DNA of 64,000 nt from Sabulibacter ruber. GTDB lineage: Bacteria; Bacteroidota; Bacteroidia; Cytophagales; Hymenobacteraceae. The notes below the pieces were generated by a model. The model was not told where the DNA came from. It ran no database searches and was given only the letters and a program-made list of their open reading frames with translations. Both the position numbers and the translations under genes were made by a program. Where the stretch lies: the NCBI RefSeq assembly GCF_017355955.1, contig NZ_JAFFID010000001.1:124001-188000 (forward strand), in the 5' to 3' direction. This document shows positions 8,869-19,009 of the stretch, in pieces. Each line of letters opens with the position of its first letter. Within the stretch, counting starts at the first letter, position 1.

Positions 8869-11280
8869 TTAGCTGGACTTCTTCTTGGTAGTGCTGGCCT
8901 TTTTGGCGGGTGCTTTTTTGGCCGGAGCCTTCTTGGTAGCGGCTGGTTCGGCAGCTGCTTTTTTCTTGAACCCGCCACGGGCTGGCTTGTCTGGGGTTTG
9001 CTCCGCCAGTTCAAGACACTGCTCTAAGGTAAGTTCCGCCGGTTCCTGGCCTTTCGGGATCTTCACGTTCTTTTTGCCTACCACAATGTACGGCCCGAAA
9101 CGCCCGTTCAGCACTTGCACCTCTGGGTTTTCCGGGAACGATTTGATCAGTTTCTCCGCATCGGCTTTGCGCTTGGCCTCAATGATGATGATGGCTTGCT
9201 CCTCGGTCACCAGCAGCGGATCCAGGTCCTTCGGCAGGGAGTAGAACTTGCTGTTGTGCTGGATATATGGCCCGAAACGCCCGATAGCGGCTTTCATTTC
9301 CTTGCCTTCGTACTCGCCCACCACGCGCGGCAGTTTGAATAATTCCAGGGCCTGCTCCAGCGTGATAGACTCCAGGAACTGGCCTTTGCGCAGGCTGGCA
9401 TAAGCGGGTTTGGCATCGGTGCCTTCCACTTCTTCGCCCAACTGCACGTATGGCCCAAAGCGGCCTAACTTGGCAATCACTTTCTGACCGGAGATGGGGT
9501 CAAGGCCCAGTTCACGGGCGCCGCTTACGGTAGAGCGCTCCACGGTGGCGCTGGTTTCAATGGTTTGATGGAAACTAGAGTAGAATGTGTCTATCATCTT
9601 GTCCCACTGTTTCTTACCGGCGGCAATCTCATCAAATTCTTCTTCTACTTTGGCGGTGAAAGAATAGTCAATCACGCTTTCGAAGTGAGACACCAGAAAG
9701 TCAGTCACCACCATGGCAATATCCGTGGGGAAGAGCTTGGCTTTCTCGGCTCCGGCCATCTCGGTTTTCTGCTGAGACGTGATTTGGCCGTTCTCTAACG
9801 TGAGTACCGAGTAGGCCCGTTCTTTCCCCTCCCGATTGTCTTTTTCCACGTAGCCTCGTTTCTGGATGGTAGAGATAGTAGGCGCGTAGGTAGACGGACG
9901 GCCGATGCCCATTTCCTCCAGTTTCTTCACCAAACTGGCCTCGGTGTAGCGCGGAGCCGGACGGCTGAACCGCTCAGTAGCCTGCAGGCGCTGCAAGGCT
10001 AAGGTCTGGCCTTCCTGCAACGGGGGCAGCATGCCTTTCACGTCGTCATCGGCTAGTTCCTCGTCATCGGTAGACTCGGTGTACACTTTCAGGAAACCTT
10101 CAAAGCGAACTACTTCGCCGGTGGCGATCAACCGTTCGGGCTGGCCGCTGATGGCAATGGTAGCGGTGGTCTTCTCAATCTCGGCGTCGGCCATCTGCGA
10201 GGCAATGGCACGCTTGCGGATTAGATCATACAGGCGCTGCTCGTTGCGGTCAGCACTCACCTGAATGGCTGAGAAATCAGTGGGCCGGATGGATTCGTGC
10301 GCTTCCTGGGCCTGCTTTGATTTGGTTTTGTACTGCCGCGTTTTCACGTAGTTTTCGCCAAAAGACCTCGAAATCTCCAGCGCAGCCGCGTTGATGGCGT
10401 CCTGGGACAGGTTCACTGAGTCAGTACGCATGTAGGAGATCTTACCGGCTTCGTAGAGGCGCTGCGCTACGGTCATGGTCTGCGCTACTGAGAAAGACAG
10501 CTTGCGGCTGGCTTCCTGCTGCAGGGTAGAAGTAGTGAACGGCGGCGCAGGTGTGCGTTTGGTAGGCTTTTTCTCCATACTTTCAATGGAGAAGGAAGCG
10601 CCCAGGCAACGCTGCAGAAAGTTTTCAGCCTCCTCGCGGGTTTTGAAACGGGTGTTCAGCTCGGCCTCCAGGCGTTTGCCGCCGGCATCAAACTGGGCCA
10701 CCACTTTGTAGGCAGAAACTGCTTTGTGACGCTCAATCTCGCGTTCGCGCTCCACCACCAGCCGCACGGCTACAGACTGCACACGTCCGGCCGAAAGCCC
10801 GGTTTTAATCTTTTTCCAGAGAACGGGGCTTAATTCAAACCCCACCAGACGGTCCAGCACGCGGCGGGCCTGCTGGGCGTTCACCAGGTTGATGTCAATG
10901 GAGCGTGGGTTCTCAATGGCGTTGAGGATGGCGTTCTTGGTGATTTCCCGGAACACGATGCGGCGCGTCTTGGCCTCGTTCAGGTTCAGGGCCTCAGAAA
11001 GGTGCCAGGAAATGGCTTCTCCCTCGCGGTCCTCATCGGAAGCTAACCAAACCGTTTCGGCTTCCTTGGCTAATTTCTTCAGTTGGGAGATCACCTCCCG
11101 TTTATCGGCAGAAACCACGTACGTGGGTTTGAAGCCGTTCTGGATGTCTATGGCGTTATTGTCTTTGGGGAGGTCGCGCACGTGCCCGAAGCTAGACTTC
11201 ACCACGAAATCTTTGCCCAGGTACCCTTCAATGGTCTTGGCCTTAGCCGGCGACTCCACAATCACTAGGTTCTTTATCAT
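8869..11280 (-). CDS. topA: DNA topoisomerase I (type IA)
   Basis: 803 residues from the ATG at 11280; the frame is open nine codons further, but MIKNLVIVESPAKAKT is the universal TopA start. The Toprim domain has E9 and the DxD of SDEDREGE (D82, D84). The catalytic tyrosine is Y283 in ISYMRTDSVNLS. The C-terminus has three Toprim_C-type repeats with GRFGPY motifs instead of Cys4 zinc fingers, and ends in a Lys/Ala-rich tail of about 40 residues that probably binds DNA. The enzyme relaxes negative supercoils. A CATCTTTG element (11316-11323, minus strand) lies 36 nt upstream and could be its -7 box. Confidence 0.96.
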   Translation of the reverse strand: MIKNLVIVESPAKAKTIEGYLGKDFVVKSSFGHVRDLPKDNNAIDIQNGFKPTYVVSADKREVISQLKKLAKEAETVWLASDEDREGEAISWHLSEALNLNEAKTRRIVFREITKNAILNAIENPRSIDINLVNAQQARRVLDRLVGFELSPVLWKKIKTGLSAGRVQSVAVRLVVEREREIERHKAVSAYKVVAQFDAGGKRLEAELNTRFKTREEAENFLQRCLGASFSIESMEKKPTKRTPAPPFTTSTLQQEASRKLSFSVAQTMTVAQRLYEAGKISYMRTDSVNLSQDAINAAALEISRSFGENYVKTRQYKTKSKQAQEAHESIRPTDFSAIQVSADRNEQRLYDLIRKRAIASQMADAEIEKTTATIAISGQPERLIATGEVVRFEGFLKVYTESTDDEELADDDVKGMLPPLQEGQTLALQRLQATERFSRPAPRYTEASLVKKLEEMGIGRPSTYAPTISTIQKRGYVEKDNREGKERAYSVLTLENGQITSQQKTEMAGAEKAKLFPTDIAMVVTDFLVSHFESVIDYSFTAKVEEEFDEIAAGKKQWDKMIDTFYSSFHQTIETSATVERSTVSGARELGLDPISGQKVIAKLGRFGPYVQLGEEVEGTDAKPAYASLRKGQFLESITLEQALELFKLPRVVGEYEGKEMKAAIGRFGPYIQHNSKFYSLPKDLDPLLVTEEQAIIIIEAKRKADAEKLIKSFPENPEVQVLNGRFGPYIVVGKKNVKIPKGQEPAELTLEQCLELAEQTPDKPARGGFKKKAAAEPAATKKAPAKKAPAKKASTTKKKSS

Positions 11281-11315
11281 ATGGGAATAGAGGAGGGCTG
11301 CGCCCAAAAATTTTT

Positions 11316-11323
11316 CAAAGATG
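11316..11323 (-). promoter_or_regulatory. Candidate topA -7 element
   Basis: On the minus strand this reads CATCTTTG, one mismatch from TAnnTTTG, 36 nt before the topA ATG, with TTGG about 20 nt upstream. Tentative. Confidence 0.35.
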
Positions 11324-11431
11324 TAGTAATTTTTTGAGACAATCCAACCACTATCTTTATGCCGGCTGCTTCAAAGAGGTAAAAGAATATACCCGAGGGC
11401 AATAAAAAGGTTTTTTTTAGTATACTTAGGC

Positions 11432-11908
11432 ATGAAGAATCTCTTATTGATGCGACACGCCACCGCGGCGGAAAAACAAATTGGCCAGACTGACTTTGAC
11501 CGGGAGATCACCCTCTACGGCGAGCGGCAGGCGGGTGAGGCCGGTCTTTGGCTGAAAAATCAGCCCTTGTTGCCCGAGCTGATCCTGTGCAGCCCATCGG
11601 TAAGAACCCAGATGACCCTGCAGAGTATGCTGGAGCAGATGGAGCATCAGGTGCCGGTGCAACTGGAAAGAGACATTTACTACGGCTCAGAGCGAGACCT
11701 GCTGAACCTGCTCCACGGCGTGGATGATGAGGTAGATATGTTACTGGTGGTAGGCCATAATCCCACTATCTCTTTCTTCGCTTCACAACTCGCCCATGAG
11801 GAGGTGTCGTTCAGCCCGGCCACTATTGCCCACTTACATTTCAACGGTTATTCCTGGGAAAACTTGCGTAACGGCACCTGCAAATTACACACCATATATA
11901 AGGAGTAG
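11432..11908 (+). CDS. sixA: SixA-like phosphohistidine phosphatase
   Basis: 158 residues of the histidine phosphatase (phosphoglycerate-mutase-like) fold. The RHG-type motif is MRHATAAE with catalytic H9; the second histidine is in VVGHNPT near 110, and the arginine SPSVRTQMT near 55-63 completes the phosphate pocket. SixA removes phosphate from phosphohistidine of Hpt or PTS proteins. It lies 125 nt upstream of parA and the chemosensory locus on the same strand. A role in dephosphorylating the CheA Hpt is possible but only suggested by proximity. Confidence 0.82.
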   Translation: MKNLLLMRHATAAEKQIGQTDFDREITLYGERQAGEAGLWLKNQPLLPELILCSPSVRTQMTLQSMLEQMEHQVPVQLERDIYYGSERDLLNLLHGVDDEVDMLLVVGHNPTISFFASQLAHEEVSFSPATIAHLHFNGYSWENLRNGTCKLHTIYKE

Positions 11909-12032
11909 TGTTTGCCGTTTTTTTGCCTCATTTAAGTAAAATACGCCCTAAACAGCAATCCAGCATTGAATAATTTGTAGTTTAGCGCCTCGTCCACGCA
12001 AGAGGAAAATTTTTTTCAATTTTCTGTAACCT

Positions 12033-12782
12033 ATGGCAACAACAATCGTATCGGTCATCAACCAAAAGGGGGGTACGGGTAAAACCACCACTACCATCAA
12101 CCTGGGGAGCGCCCTGCAGAAACTGGGCAAACGCGTGTTATTGATCGATCTGGACCCACAAGCTAACCTTTCTTATTCGTTAGGAATCACGGAGCCTGCC
12201 TGCACCCTGGCCGATGTTTTCGGTGGGCAGCAGAAGCTGGAAACCTGCATCCAGGAGCGGAACGGGCTGTACGTAGCACCCGGCTCCAATGAACTGGTGG
12301 ATGTGGAGATTTCCCTGGTGACCCATGAAAGCCGGGAGCGGTTCCTGCAACAACTCTTAGGTGAGGTGGAAGGCTTTGACTATATTCTGATAGACTGTCC
12401 CCCGTCTCTGTCATTGCTCACCGTGAATGCGCTGGCCGCGTCTGATGAAGTGTTGATTCCTTTGCAGATGGAAGTGCTCACCCTACAGGGATTGGGGCAA
12501 ATCCTGAACACCGTGCAGCAGATCAAAAACGCCTTAAATCCAAAACTGAAGGTGAAAGGCATTGTGGTGGTAATGTATGACAAGCGCCGGAAACTGAGTA
12601 CCGAGATAGAAGATTACCTAAAAGAAAACGTGGACGAATATATTTTTCAGCAAAGAATACGCCTTAATGTAAAATTAGCCGAGGCTCCTTCCTTTGGGCA
12701 AAGTGTCATTGATTATGACGCCTCCTCTTACGGAGCCAAAGATTATTTGGGCCTTGCCCGGGAATTTGTATCAGTTTCTTAG
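12033..12782 (+). CDS. parA: ParA/Soj-family partitioning ATPase at head of chemosensory locus
   Basis: 249 residues, full length for a small ParA without an N-terminal HTH. It has the deviant Walker A KGGTGKT (12-18 with signature lysine K12), the Walker A' LIDLDPQANLS and Walker B YILIDCPPSLSLLTVNAL. ParA proteins form ATP-dependent dimers on nucleoid DNA and position cargo. No parB follows; instead the next gene, 130 nt on, is a receptor with no membrane segment. In Rhodobacter the ParA homologue PpfA positions cytoplasmic chemoreceptor clusters, so I infer the same job here. A chromosomal soj role cannot be excluded without checking for another parA-parB pair in the genome. Confidence 0.9.
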   Translation: MATTIVSVINQKGGTGKTTTTINLGSALQKLGKRVLLIDLDPQANLSYSLGITEPACTLADVFGGQQKLETCIQERNGLYVAPGSNELVDVEISLVTHESRERFLQQLLGEVEGFDYILIDCPPSLSLLTVNALAASDEVLIPLQMEVLTLQGLGQILNTVQQIKNALNPKLKVKGIVVVMYDKRRKLSTEIEDYLKENVDEYIFQQRIRLNVKLAEAPSFGQSVIDYDASSYGAKDYLGLAREFVSVS

Positions 12783-12911
12783 CAAACAAGCTTTATAAAT
12801 TCTTGTTTCGTTAGTAAATTGCGGTTTGTCTCTCCAGGGAGACTTTCAAAGTATAAATAAATTGGCATCTTTTTGCCATAGCAGATAAAACGCTCTTCAA
12901 TCATAGATAAG

Positions 12912-15900
12912 ATGGCTTTAGGTAAAAACTTAAAACTCAACAAGGACAAGCTGATTGGGAAGACGGAGGCGGGTACGCCCCCTGAACAACCTTCGGATGC
13001 CGCTGCCACTCCTTCGGCAGAGTTGACTCCGGCAGAACCGCCTCAGGAGACGCCGGCCCCGGAACCCACCACCCCTGTTGTAGAAACTACACTGGCAGAG
13101 TCTAACGGAAGACAAACTGCTACAAAAGCCCGTGCAGGAGGAAAGACATTGGAGAAGCAAGCCGATAAAGGCGGAAAATCAGTAACCCTGGTGGAGGAAG
13201 ATCAGGCTAGAAGAAGCAATTCGCCCCGCCAGATTCAGTCAGACAACTCAGACTATATCAATGAGCAGCTGAACCGCGTGCTCTACGCGCTAGACGCCTT
13301 CAAAAAAGGAGACGTCTCTGTGCGTTTGACCAAGCAGAACAACGATATCTTCTCAGAAATAGCCGAAGCCTACAACTCCATGGTGGAGATGATTGGGGGG
13401 GTAGGAGGCGAGGTATCACGTATCTCTAAAGTTGCCGGGGTAGAGGGTAACCTGAAAGCCCGTGCCTCAGCAGAGAACGCCTCTGGTTTCTGGAAAGACA
13501 TGATCAACAATATCAACGGCCTGGTAGATTCCATCGCCGTACCGGTATTGGAAGTAGGCAAGGTATTGAAGAACATCTCCCGGGGTAACCTGGACGAGAC
13601 GTTCCAGATTCCCGTGTCCGGTGACTTCAAGGTGATGGCCGAAACTATCAACCGCACCATTGACAACCTGAACCTGTTTGCCGGTGAGGTAACCAGGGTG
13701 GCCTTGGAAGTAGGTACGGAAGGGAAGCTGGGCGGACAGGCCTCTGTGCCAAACGTAGCCGGTATCTGGAAAGAACTCACCGATAACGTAAACGCGATGG
13801 CCTCTAACCTGACTTCTCAGGTACGGGACATTGCCAAAGTTACCACTGCCGTTGCCCAGGGGAACCTGGACCAGAAAGTAACGGTGGACCTGAAAGGGGA
13901 AATGCTCCAGCTCAAAGAGAATATCAACCAAATGGTGGACTCTTTGAACATCTTCGGGGATGAGGTAACCCGGGTGGCCCGTGAAGTGGGTACCGAGGGT
14001 AAACTGGGTGGCCAGGCGAAAGTGCCTAACGTGGGTGGGGTTTGGAAAGACCTTACCGACAACGTGAACACCATGGCCAGCAACCTTACCTCTCAGCTCC
14101 GCGACATCGCCAACGTAGCGACTGCGGTAGCGAAAGGTGACCTGACTCAGAAAATCACAGTAAATGTGAAAGGCGAATTAGCAGAGCTGAAGGATAACCT
14201 TAACCAAATGGTGGACTCCCTCAATATCTTCGCCGGCGAGGTAACCCGCGTGGCGCTTGAGGTGGGTACCGAGGGTATCTTGGGCGGACAAGCTGCCGTG
14301 CCAAATGTGGCCGGGGTTTGGAAGGCCCTTACCGACAACGTAAACTACATGGCGTCTAACCTGACGCTGCAAGTGCGGGACATCGCCAACGTAGCGACCG
14401 CGGTAGCGAGAGGAGATTTGAGCCAGAAAATCACTGTTGGGGTAAAAGGCGAGCTTTCTGAATTGAAAGACAACCTGAACCAGATGGTGGACTCGCTCAA
14501 TATTTTCGCCGGTGAGGTAACCCGGGTGGCCCGCGAAGTGGGTACCGAAGGTAAACTGGGCGGCCAGGCTTCTGTACCGAACGTAGGCGGGGTTTGGAAA
14601 GACCTCACCGACAACGTGAACTTCATGGCGGGTAACCTGACTTCTCAGGTACGTGATATTGCCAATGTGGCAACTGCCGTTGCCCGTGGTGACCTGAGCC
14701 AGAAGGTAACCGTTGGTGTGAAAGGCGAATTGGCCGAGCTGAAGGATAACCTCAACCAGATGGTGGACTCCCTGAACATCTTCGCCGGTGAGGTAACCAG
14801 AGTGGCATTGGAAGTGGGAACAGAAGGTAAACTGGGCGGTCAGGCCGCTGTGCCAAATGTGGCTGGTACCTGGAAAGCCCTTACTGACAACGTAAACTCA
14901 ATGGCCTCCAACCTGACGCTGCAGGTGCGGGACATCGCAAATGTTGCGACTGCGGTAGCAAGAGGTGACCTGAGCCAGAAAATCACCGTTGGGGTACGTG
15001 GAGAATTAGCCGAGCTGAAAGACAACCTCAACCAGATGGTGGACTCTCTCAACATCTTTGCCGGTGAGGTAACCCGGGTAGCCCGTGAAGTGGGTACCGA
15101 GGGTAAACTGGGCGGCCAGGCGTCTGTGCCTAATGTAGGTGGGGTATGGAAAGACCTTACCGACAACGTGAACTTCATGGCCTCCAACCTGACGCTGCAA
15201 GTACGTGACATTGCGAATGTGGCGACTGCGGTAGCGAAAGGTGATTTGACTCAAAAAATCACCGTGGATGTTAAAGGCGAGCTCCTCCAATTAAAGGACA
15301 ACCTGAACCAGATGGTGGACTCCCTGAACATCTTCGCGGGTGAGGTAACCCGGGTGGCTCGTGAGGTAGGAACCGAAGGTATCCTGGGTGGTCAGGCCAA
15401 TGTACCAAACGTTGGCGGAGTATGGAAAGACCTTACTGACAACGTGAACTTCATGGCTGGTAACCTGACCTCGCAGGTACGCGACATTGCGAATGTGGCG
15501 ACCGCGGTTGCGAGAGGGGACCTGAGCCAGAAGATCACGGTAGATGTAAAAGGTGAGCTCTTAGAGCTGAAAAACAACCTGAACCAGATGGTGGATTCCC
15601 TGAACATCTTCGCAGACGAGGTAACTCGGGTAGCAAGAGAGGTGGGAACCGAAGGAAAACTGGGCGGCCAGGCCAACGTGCCAAAAGTACGTGGTACCTG
15701 GAAAGAGTTGACCGACAATGTAAACTCAATGGCCTCTAACCTGACGCTGCAAGTACGCGATATTGCGAATGTAGCGACTGCCGTAGCGAAAGGTGACCTG
15801 ACCCAGAAGATCTCGGTGAATGTTAACGGAGAGCTCCTGGAGTTGAAAAACATCTTAAACCAGATGGTGGACTCACTAAACGTTTTCGCTGGTGAGGTAA

Positions 15901-18071
15901 CCCGGGTGGCGCTTGAAGTGGGTACTGAGGGTAAACTGGGCGGACAGGCGGCAGTGCCAAATGTGGCCGGTACCTGGAAGATGCTCACTGACAACGTGAA
16001 CTCCATGGCGTCTAACCTCACCTCGCAGGTACGTGACATCGCCAACGTTGCAACTGCGGTAGCGAAGGGTGACTTGAGCCAGAAAATGACAGTAAATGTG
16101 AAGGGTGAAATCCTTCAACTGAAAGATATATTAAACCAAATGGTGGACTCGCTTAACATCTTTGCTGGCGAGGTAACCAGAGTGGCATTGGAAGTAGGTA
16201 CTGAGGGTAAACTTGGTGGCCAGGCGGCTGTGCCGAATGTAGGTGGGGTTTGGAAAGCATTGACTGACAATGTAAATACCATGGCCTCCAATCTTACCCT
16301 GCAAGTACGTGACATCGCCAACGTAGCGACTGCGGTAGCTAAAGGGGATTTGACTCAGAAAGTGACCGTTGGGGTACGTGGCGAATTAGCCGAGCTGAAG
16401 GACAACCTCAACCAGATGGTGGACTCCTTGAACATCTTCGCCGGCGAGGTAACCCGTGTGGCGCTCGAGGTAGGTACCGAAGGTAGACTGGGTGGCCAGG
16501 CCAAAGTGCCAAACGTAGCCGGGGTATGGAAAGACCTCACCGACAATGTGAACGTGATGGCGTCTAACCTTACCACTCAGGTGCGTGGTATCGTGAAGGT
16601 AGTAACCGCGGTATCTAAAGGTGACTTGACCCAAAAACTGACATTACAGGCAAAAGGAGAATTAGCAGATCTGGCAGACACGATCAACAGCATGGTGGAA
16701 GACCTGAACCGCTTAGCGGGTGAGGTAAGCCGGGTAGCCAGAGTAGCCGGGGTGGAAGGAAAACTGACCGAACGTGCCTCAGTACCAGGTGTAAGCGGAA
16801 GCTGGAAAGAACTGGTAGATACGCTGAATGACTTGTTAGAGTCCATCGTAACTCCGGTGTTGGAAGTGTCTCGCGTAGTACGCTCTATTTCCGAAGGTGA
16901 CCTAACCCAGAAAGTAGAAATCCAGACCGCCGGTGATATTCTGGCTATGTCTAACGCCTTGAACCTGGCGGTAGATAACCTGAATGCCCTATTAGGTGAA
17001 ATCAACGATTCCTCACTCATTGTGGGTAGCTCTTCTGAGGAAATGGCTGCCAAAGGATTGGAGATGAATCGCATTACGGTAGATGTAGCCTTAGCCATGC
17101 AACAAATGGCGGAAGGTGCCCAGAACCAAGCCTTGAAAACAGACCAGGCCTTCAAACTGATTGAAGAAATCATGAAGGCTACCAAAGAGACTGCGAACAA
17201 AGCCGATGTGGTGAACCGTTCAGCAGTGATGGGGGAGGAAACTTCTCAATTGGGTCTTAAAACAGTGGCAGAGGTGGTGCGCAACATGGAGGAGATTTCT
17301 TCTTCTGCGGCTCTAACAGCTAAAACCATTGAAGTATTGAGTACCCGTAGCCAGGAAATCTCAAAGTCACTTGGGGTGATTACCGACATCGCGGCTCAGA
17401 CAAACTTGCTGGCATTGAACGCAGCCATTGAGGCGGCCCGTGCTGGTGAAGCGGGTAGAGGTTTCGCGGTGGTAGCCGAGGAAATCCGGAAACTGGCCGA
17501 AGGGTCTCGCAAATCAGCCAGTGAGATCGCTACCCTGGTAGAAGACGTGAAGAAAGATACTTCTTCTGCCGCTGCCGCGATTGCTACCATGGAAGGCCGT
17601 GTATTGAAAGGAAAGAATGCCACGTTTGAGGCTTCCGGGGCCTTCAAAAACATTGCGACTTCCAGCGGGGAAACACTGCGCAGTGCACAAGACATCCTGG
17701 TGTCTACCGAAGTTCAGAAAACCTCCATCGGCGACGTGGTGAAATACGTGGAAGAAGTGGTAGCCATTGCCGAGCAAACGGCATCTGGTACGCAACAGGT
17801 AGCAGGAACTGCTAAACAGCTTTCCACTTCCATGCAGGAATTGACTTCTTCCAGCCAGAGCCTGAATGACATTGCAGAAGACCTGCAGGTGAGTATCTCG
17901 GCCTTCAAGCTGGTTAACGGTAACATCGTGTACCCTAACCGCAACAACCGCAGATTCACCCCGGGTATTTCGTCCCGTAACCGTTCGTTCATGGGAGGTG
18001 ACCTTACCGATGATCAAGGCCTCAAGAAACTTGCTGGTAAAAAGAATACTAAATCCAGAGGACAGGAATAA
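12912..18071 (+). CDS. Giant soluble methyl-accepting chemoreceptor with poly-HAMP array
   Basis: 1719 residues with no signal peptide and no transmembrane helix. Residues 1-110 are Pro/Ala/Glu-rich and probably disordered. A first HAMP-like segment follows (about 115-166). Residues 167-1362 are thirteen units of exactly 92 residues, each with an EVxRVxxxxGxEG half and a GDLxQK half. The eleven central units are nearly identical. Residues from 1363 form the MCP coiled-coil signalling domain, whose hairpin tip [20 protein letters not shown] and [20 protein letters not shown] (around 1480-1530) is the CheA/CheW contact site. There is no C-terminal CheR-docking pentapeptide; the tail is basic. 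Poly-HAMP arrays act as signal converters in fungal Nik1 kinases and some soluble receptors. The stop overlaps the cheW start (TAATG). Confidence 0.95.
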   Translation: MALGKNLKLNKDKLIGKTEAGTPPEQPSDAAATPSAELTPAEPPQETPAPEPTTPVVETTLAESNGRQTATKARAGGKTLEKQADKGGKSVTLVEEDQARRSNSPRQIQSDNSDYINEQLNRVLYALDAFKKGDVSVRLTKQNNDIFSEIAEAYNSMVEMIGGVGGEVSRISKVAGVEGNLKARASAENASGFWKDMINNINGLVDSIAVPVLEVGKVLKNISRGNLDETFQIPVSGDFKVMAETINRTIDNLNLFAGEVTRVALEVGTEGKLGGQASVPNVAGIWKELTDNVNAMASNLTSQVRDIAKVTTAVAQGNLDQKVTVDLKGEMLQLKENINQMVDSLNIFGDEVTRVAREVGTEGKLGGQAKVPNVGGVWKDLTDNVNTMASNLTSQLRDIANVATAVAKGDLTQKITVNVKGELAELKDNLNQMVDSLNIFAGEVTRVALEVGTEGILGGQAAVPNVAGVWKALTDNVNYMASNLTLQVRDIANVATAVARGDLSQKITVGVKGELSELKDNLNQMVDSLNIFAGEVTRVAREVGTEGKLGGQASVPNVGGVWKDLTDNVNFMAGNLTSQVRDIANVATAVARGDLSQKVTVGVKGELAELKDNLNQMVDSLNIFAGEVTRVALEVGTEGKLGGQAAVPNVAGTWKALTDNVNSMASNLTLQVRDIANVATAVARGDLSQKITVGVRGELAELKDNLNQMVDSLNIFAGEVTRVAREVGTEGKLGGQASVPNVGGVWKDLTDNVNFMASNLTLQVRDIANVATAVAKGDLTQKITVDVKGELLQLKDNLNQMVDSLNIFAGEVTRVAREVGTEGILGGQANVPNVGGVWKDLTDNVNFMAGNLTSQVRDIANVATAVARGDLSQKITVDVKGELLELKNNLNQMVDSLNIFADEVTRVAREVGTEGKLGGQANVPKVRGTWKELTDNVNSMASNLTLQVRDIANVATAVAKGDLTQKISVNVNGELLELKNILNQMVDSLNVFAGEVTRVALEVGTEGKLGGQAAVPNVAGTWKMLTDNVNSMASNLTSQVRDIANVATAVAKGDLSQKMTVNVKGEILQLKDILNQMVDSLNIFAGEVTRVALEVGTEGKLGGQAAVPNVGGVWKALTDNVNTMASNLTLQVRDIANVATAVAKGDLTQKVTVGVRGELAELKDNLNQMVDSLNIFAGEVTRVALEVGTEGRLGGQAKVPNVAGVWKDLTDNVNVMASNLTTQVRGIVKVVTAVSKGDLTQKLTLQAKGELADLADTINSMVEDLNRLAGEVSRVARVAGVEGKLTERASVPGVSGSWKELVDTLNDLLESIVTPVLEVSRVVRSISEGDLTQKVEIQTAGDILAMSNALNLAVDNLNALLGEINDSSLIVGSSSEEMAAKGLEMNRITVDVALAMQQMAEGAQNQALKTDQAFKLIEEIMKATKETANKADVVNRSAVMGEETSQLGLKTVAEVVRNMEEISSSAALTAKTIEVLSTRSQEISKSLGVITDIAAQTNLLALNAAIEAARAGEAGRGFAVVAEEIRKLAEGSRKSASEIATLVEDVKKDTSSAAAAIATMEGRVLKGKNATFEASGAFKNIATSSGETLRSAQDILVSTEVQKTSIGDVVKYVEEVVAIAEQTASGTQQVAGTAKQLSTSMQELTSSSQSLNDIAEDLQVSISAFKLVNGNIVYPNRNNRRFTPGISSRNRSFMGGDLTDDQGLKKLAGKKNTKSRGQE
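13410..16997 (+). repeat. 13-unit, 276-bp tandem repeat encoding HAMP units
   Basis: GAG codons of the EVxRV motif fall at 13410, 13686, 16446, 16722 and (as GAA) 16998, all multiples of 276 bp apart. Units 2-12 (13686-16721) are almost identical in protein and highly similar in DNA. Units 1 and 13 are diverged, with VAGVEG instead of VGTEG. No unit carries an insertion or deletion. Confidence 0.95.
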
Positions 18072-18571
18072 TGGAATCTCAGAGTGTTAGGGATAAAAAA
18101 GAGCCTAATGTAGAGGAAAGAGTACACTTGATTGTCTTCAAACTAGGCAGTGAAGAGTACGGGGTGCGCATTGATCAGGTGAAAGAGGTGACCATCACGC
18201 CAGAGATCACCCGCATGCCCAAAACGCCCTCCTTTATAAAAGGGGTATCCAACATCAGGGGAGACATTATCGCTATCATGGACCTGGAAGAGCGTTTCAG
18301 AATTGAGCGCCCTTCCGGGAACCCAGAACAGCATACCTATACTCTGGTGATGGAGGCCAAAGACTATACCATGGGCTTTATTGTGAAAGAGGTTCCTCAA
18401 TCACTTACCCTGCCCGTCTCCAGTATAGACAAGGCTCCATCTTTTATACAGGATCTTAATATCAATGAGAACTTCATTGAGGGTATTGGCAAGCATGAAG
18501 ACCGGCTCATCATTGTGCTGGACATGTACAAAATACTAACCTCAGATGAGATTCTGCAGTTGAAGTCATAG
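18071..18571 (+). CDS. cheW: CheW-like chemosensory coupling protein
   Basis: 166 residues with a single CheW SH3-like fold: LIVFKLGSEEYGVRIDQVKEV at 24-44, the FIKGVSNIRGDIIAIMDLEERF core around 59-80, and VKEVPQSLTLP followed by a C-terminal FIEGIGKHEDRLIIVLDMYKI. CheW links receptor tips to the P5 domain of CheA. It overlaps the receptor stop by 1 nt, which implies translational coupling and a shared mRNA. It is the only stand-alone CheW here, so it should couple the giant receptor to the CheA at 20.1 kb. Confidence 0.93.
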   Translation: MESQSVRDKKEPNVEERVHLIVFKLGSEEYGVRIDQVKEVTITPEITRMPKTPSFIKGVSNIRGDIIAIMDLEERFRIERPSGNPEQHTYTLVMEAKDYTMGFIVKEVPQSLTLPVSSIDKAPSFIQDLNINENFIEGIGKHEDRLIIVLDMYKILTSDEILQLKS

Positions 18572-18595
18572 TGCTCATTATTGACCTTTTTACTT

Positions 18596-18976
18596 ATGGA
18601 AACTACTGATAAAAAAAGAATACTGATTGTAGATGATTCCTTCTACATGCGCACTATGTTGAAGAACATGCTGCTGGATGCAGGGTATGACGTGGTGGGG
18701 GAAGCCCCGGACGGCAAAACCGCCTTGCAACTGGCTAGAGAAAAGGTTCCAGACCTGGTTACGCTTGATGTGATCCTGCCAGACAACACCGGTTTGGATG
18801 TGCTGAAAGGAATCAAGGGTGACAACCCAGGCATCAAAGTAGTGATTGTAAGTGCCGTTGGGCAAGAGGTAATCATGAACGAGGCTGCTGAATACGGGGC
18901 GTTCCAGTACATCATCAAGCCTTTCTCAGAAGACAAAGTGCTGGAAGCGTTGAACAACGCCTTCAAAGAAGAATAG
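18596..18976 (+). CDS. cheY: CheY-like single-domain response regulator
   Basis: 126 residues from the ATG at 18596; an upstream in-frame TTG at 18581 is less likely. It is a stand-alone receiver with all phosphorylation residues: D13 and D14, phospho-acceptor D58 in TLDVILPD, S86 at the Thr/Ser switch and K108 in IIKPF. There is no output domain, so it works by protein-protein contact. In this locus it is the only intact receiver, making it the likely phosphate target of the CheA, with CheC as its phosphatase. What it acts on cannot be read here; no flagellar or gliding gene is adjacent. Confidence 0.93.
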   Translation: METTDKKRILIVDDSFYMRTMLKNMLLDAGYDVVGEAPDGKTALQLAREKVPDLVTLDVILPDNTGLDVLKGIKGDNPGIKVVIVSAVGQEVIMNEAAEYGAFQYIIKPFSEDKVLEALNNAFKEE

Positions 18977-19009
18977 AACAAATACATTTACCGCCACTCA
19001 CTTTCACCA

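Noticed and set aside
13410..16997. CRISPR or mobile tandem array
   Set aside because: The 276-bp units are coding in one frame through the whole array and match HAMP sequences; no spacers exist.
13370..18017. Many minus-strand open frames across the poly-HAMP receptor
   Set aside because: They recur every 276 bp with the repeat and have no domain; they reflect codon bias on the opposite strand.
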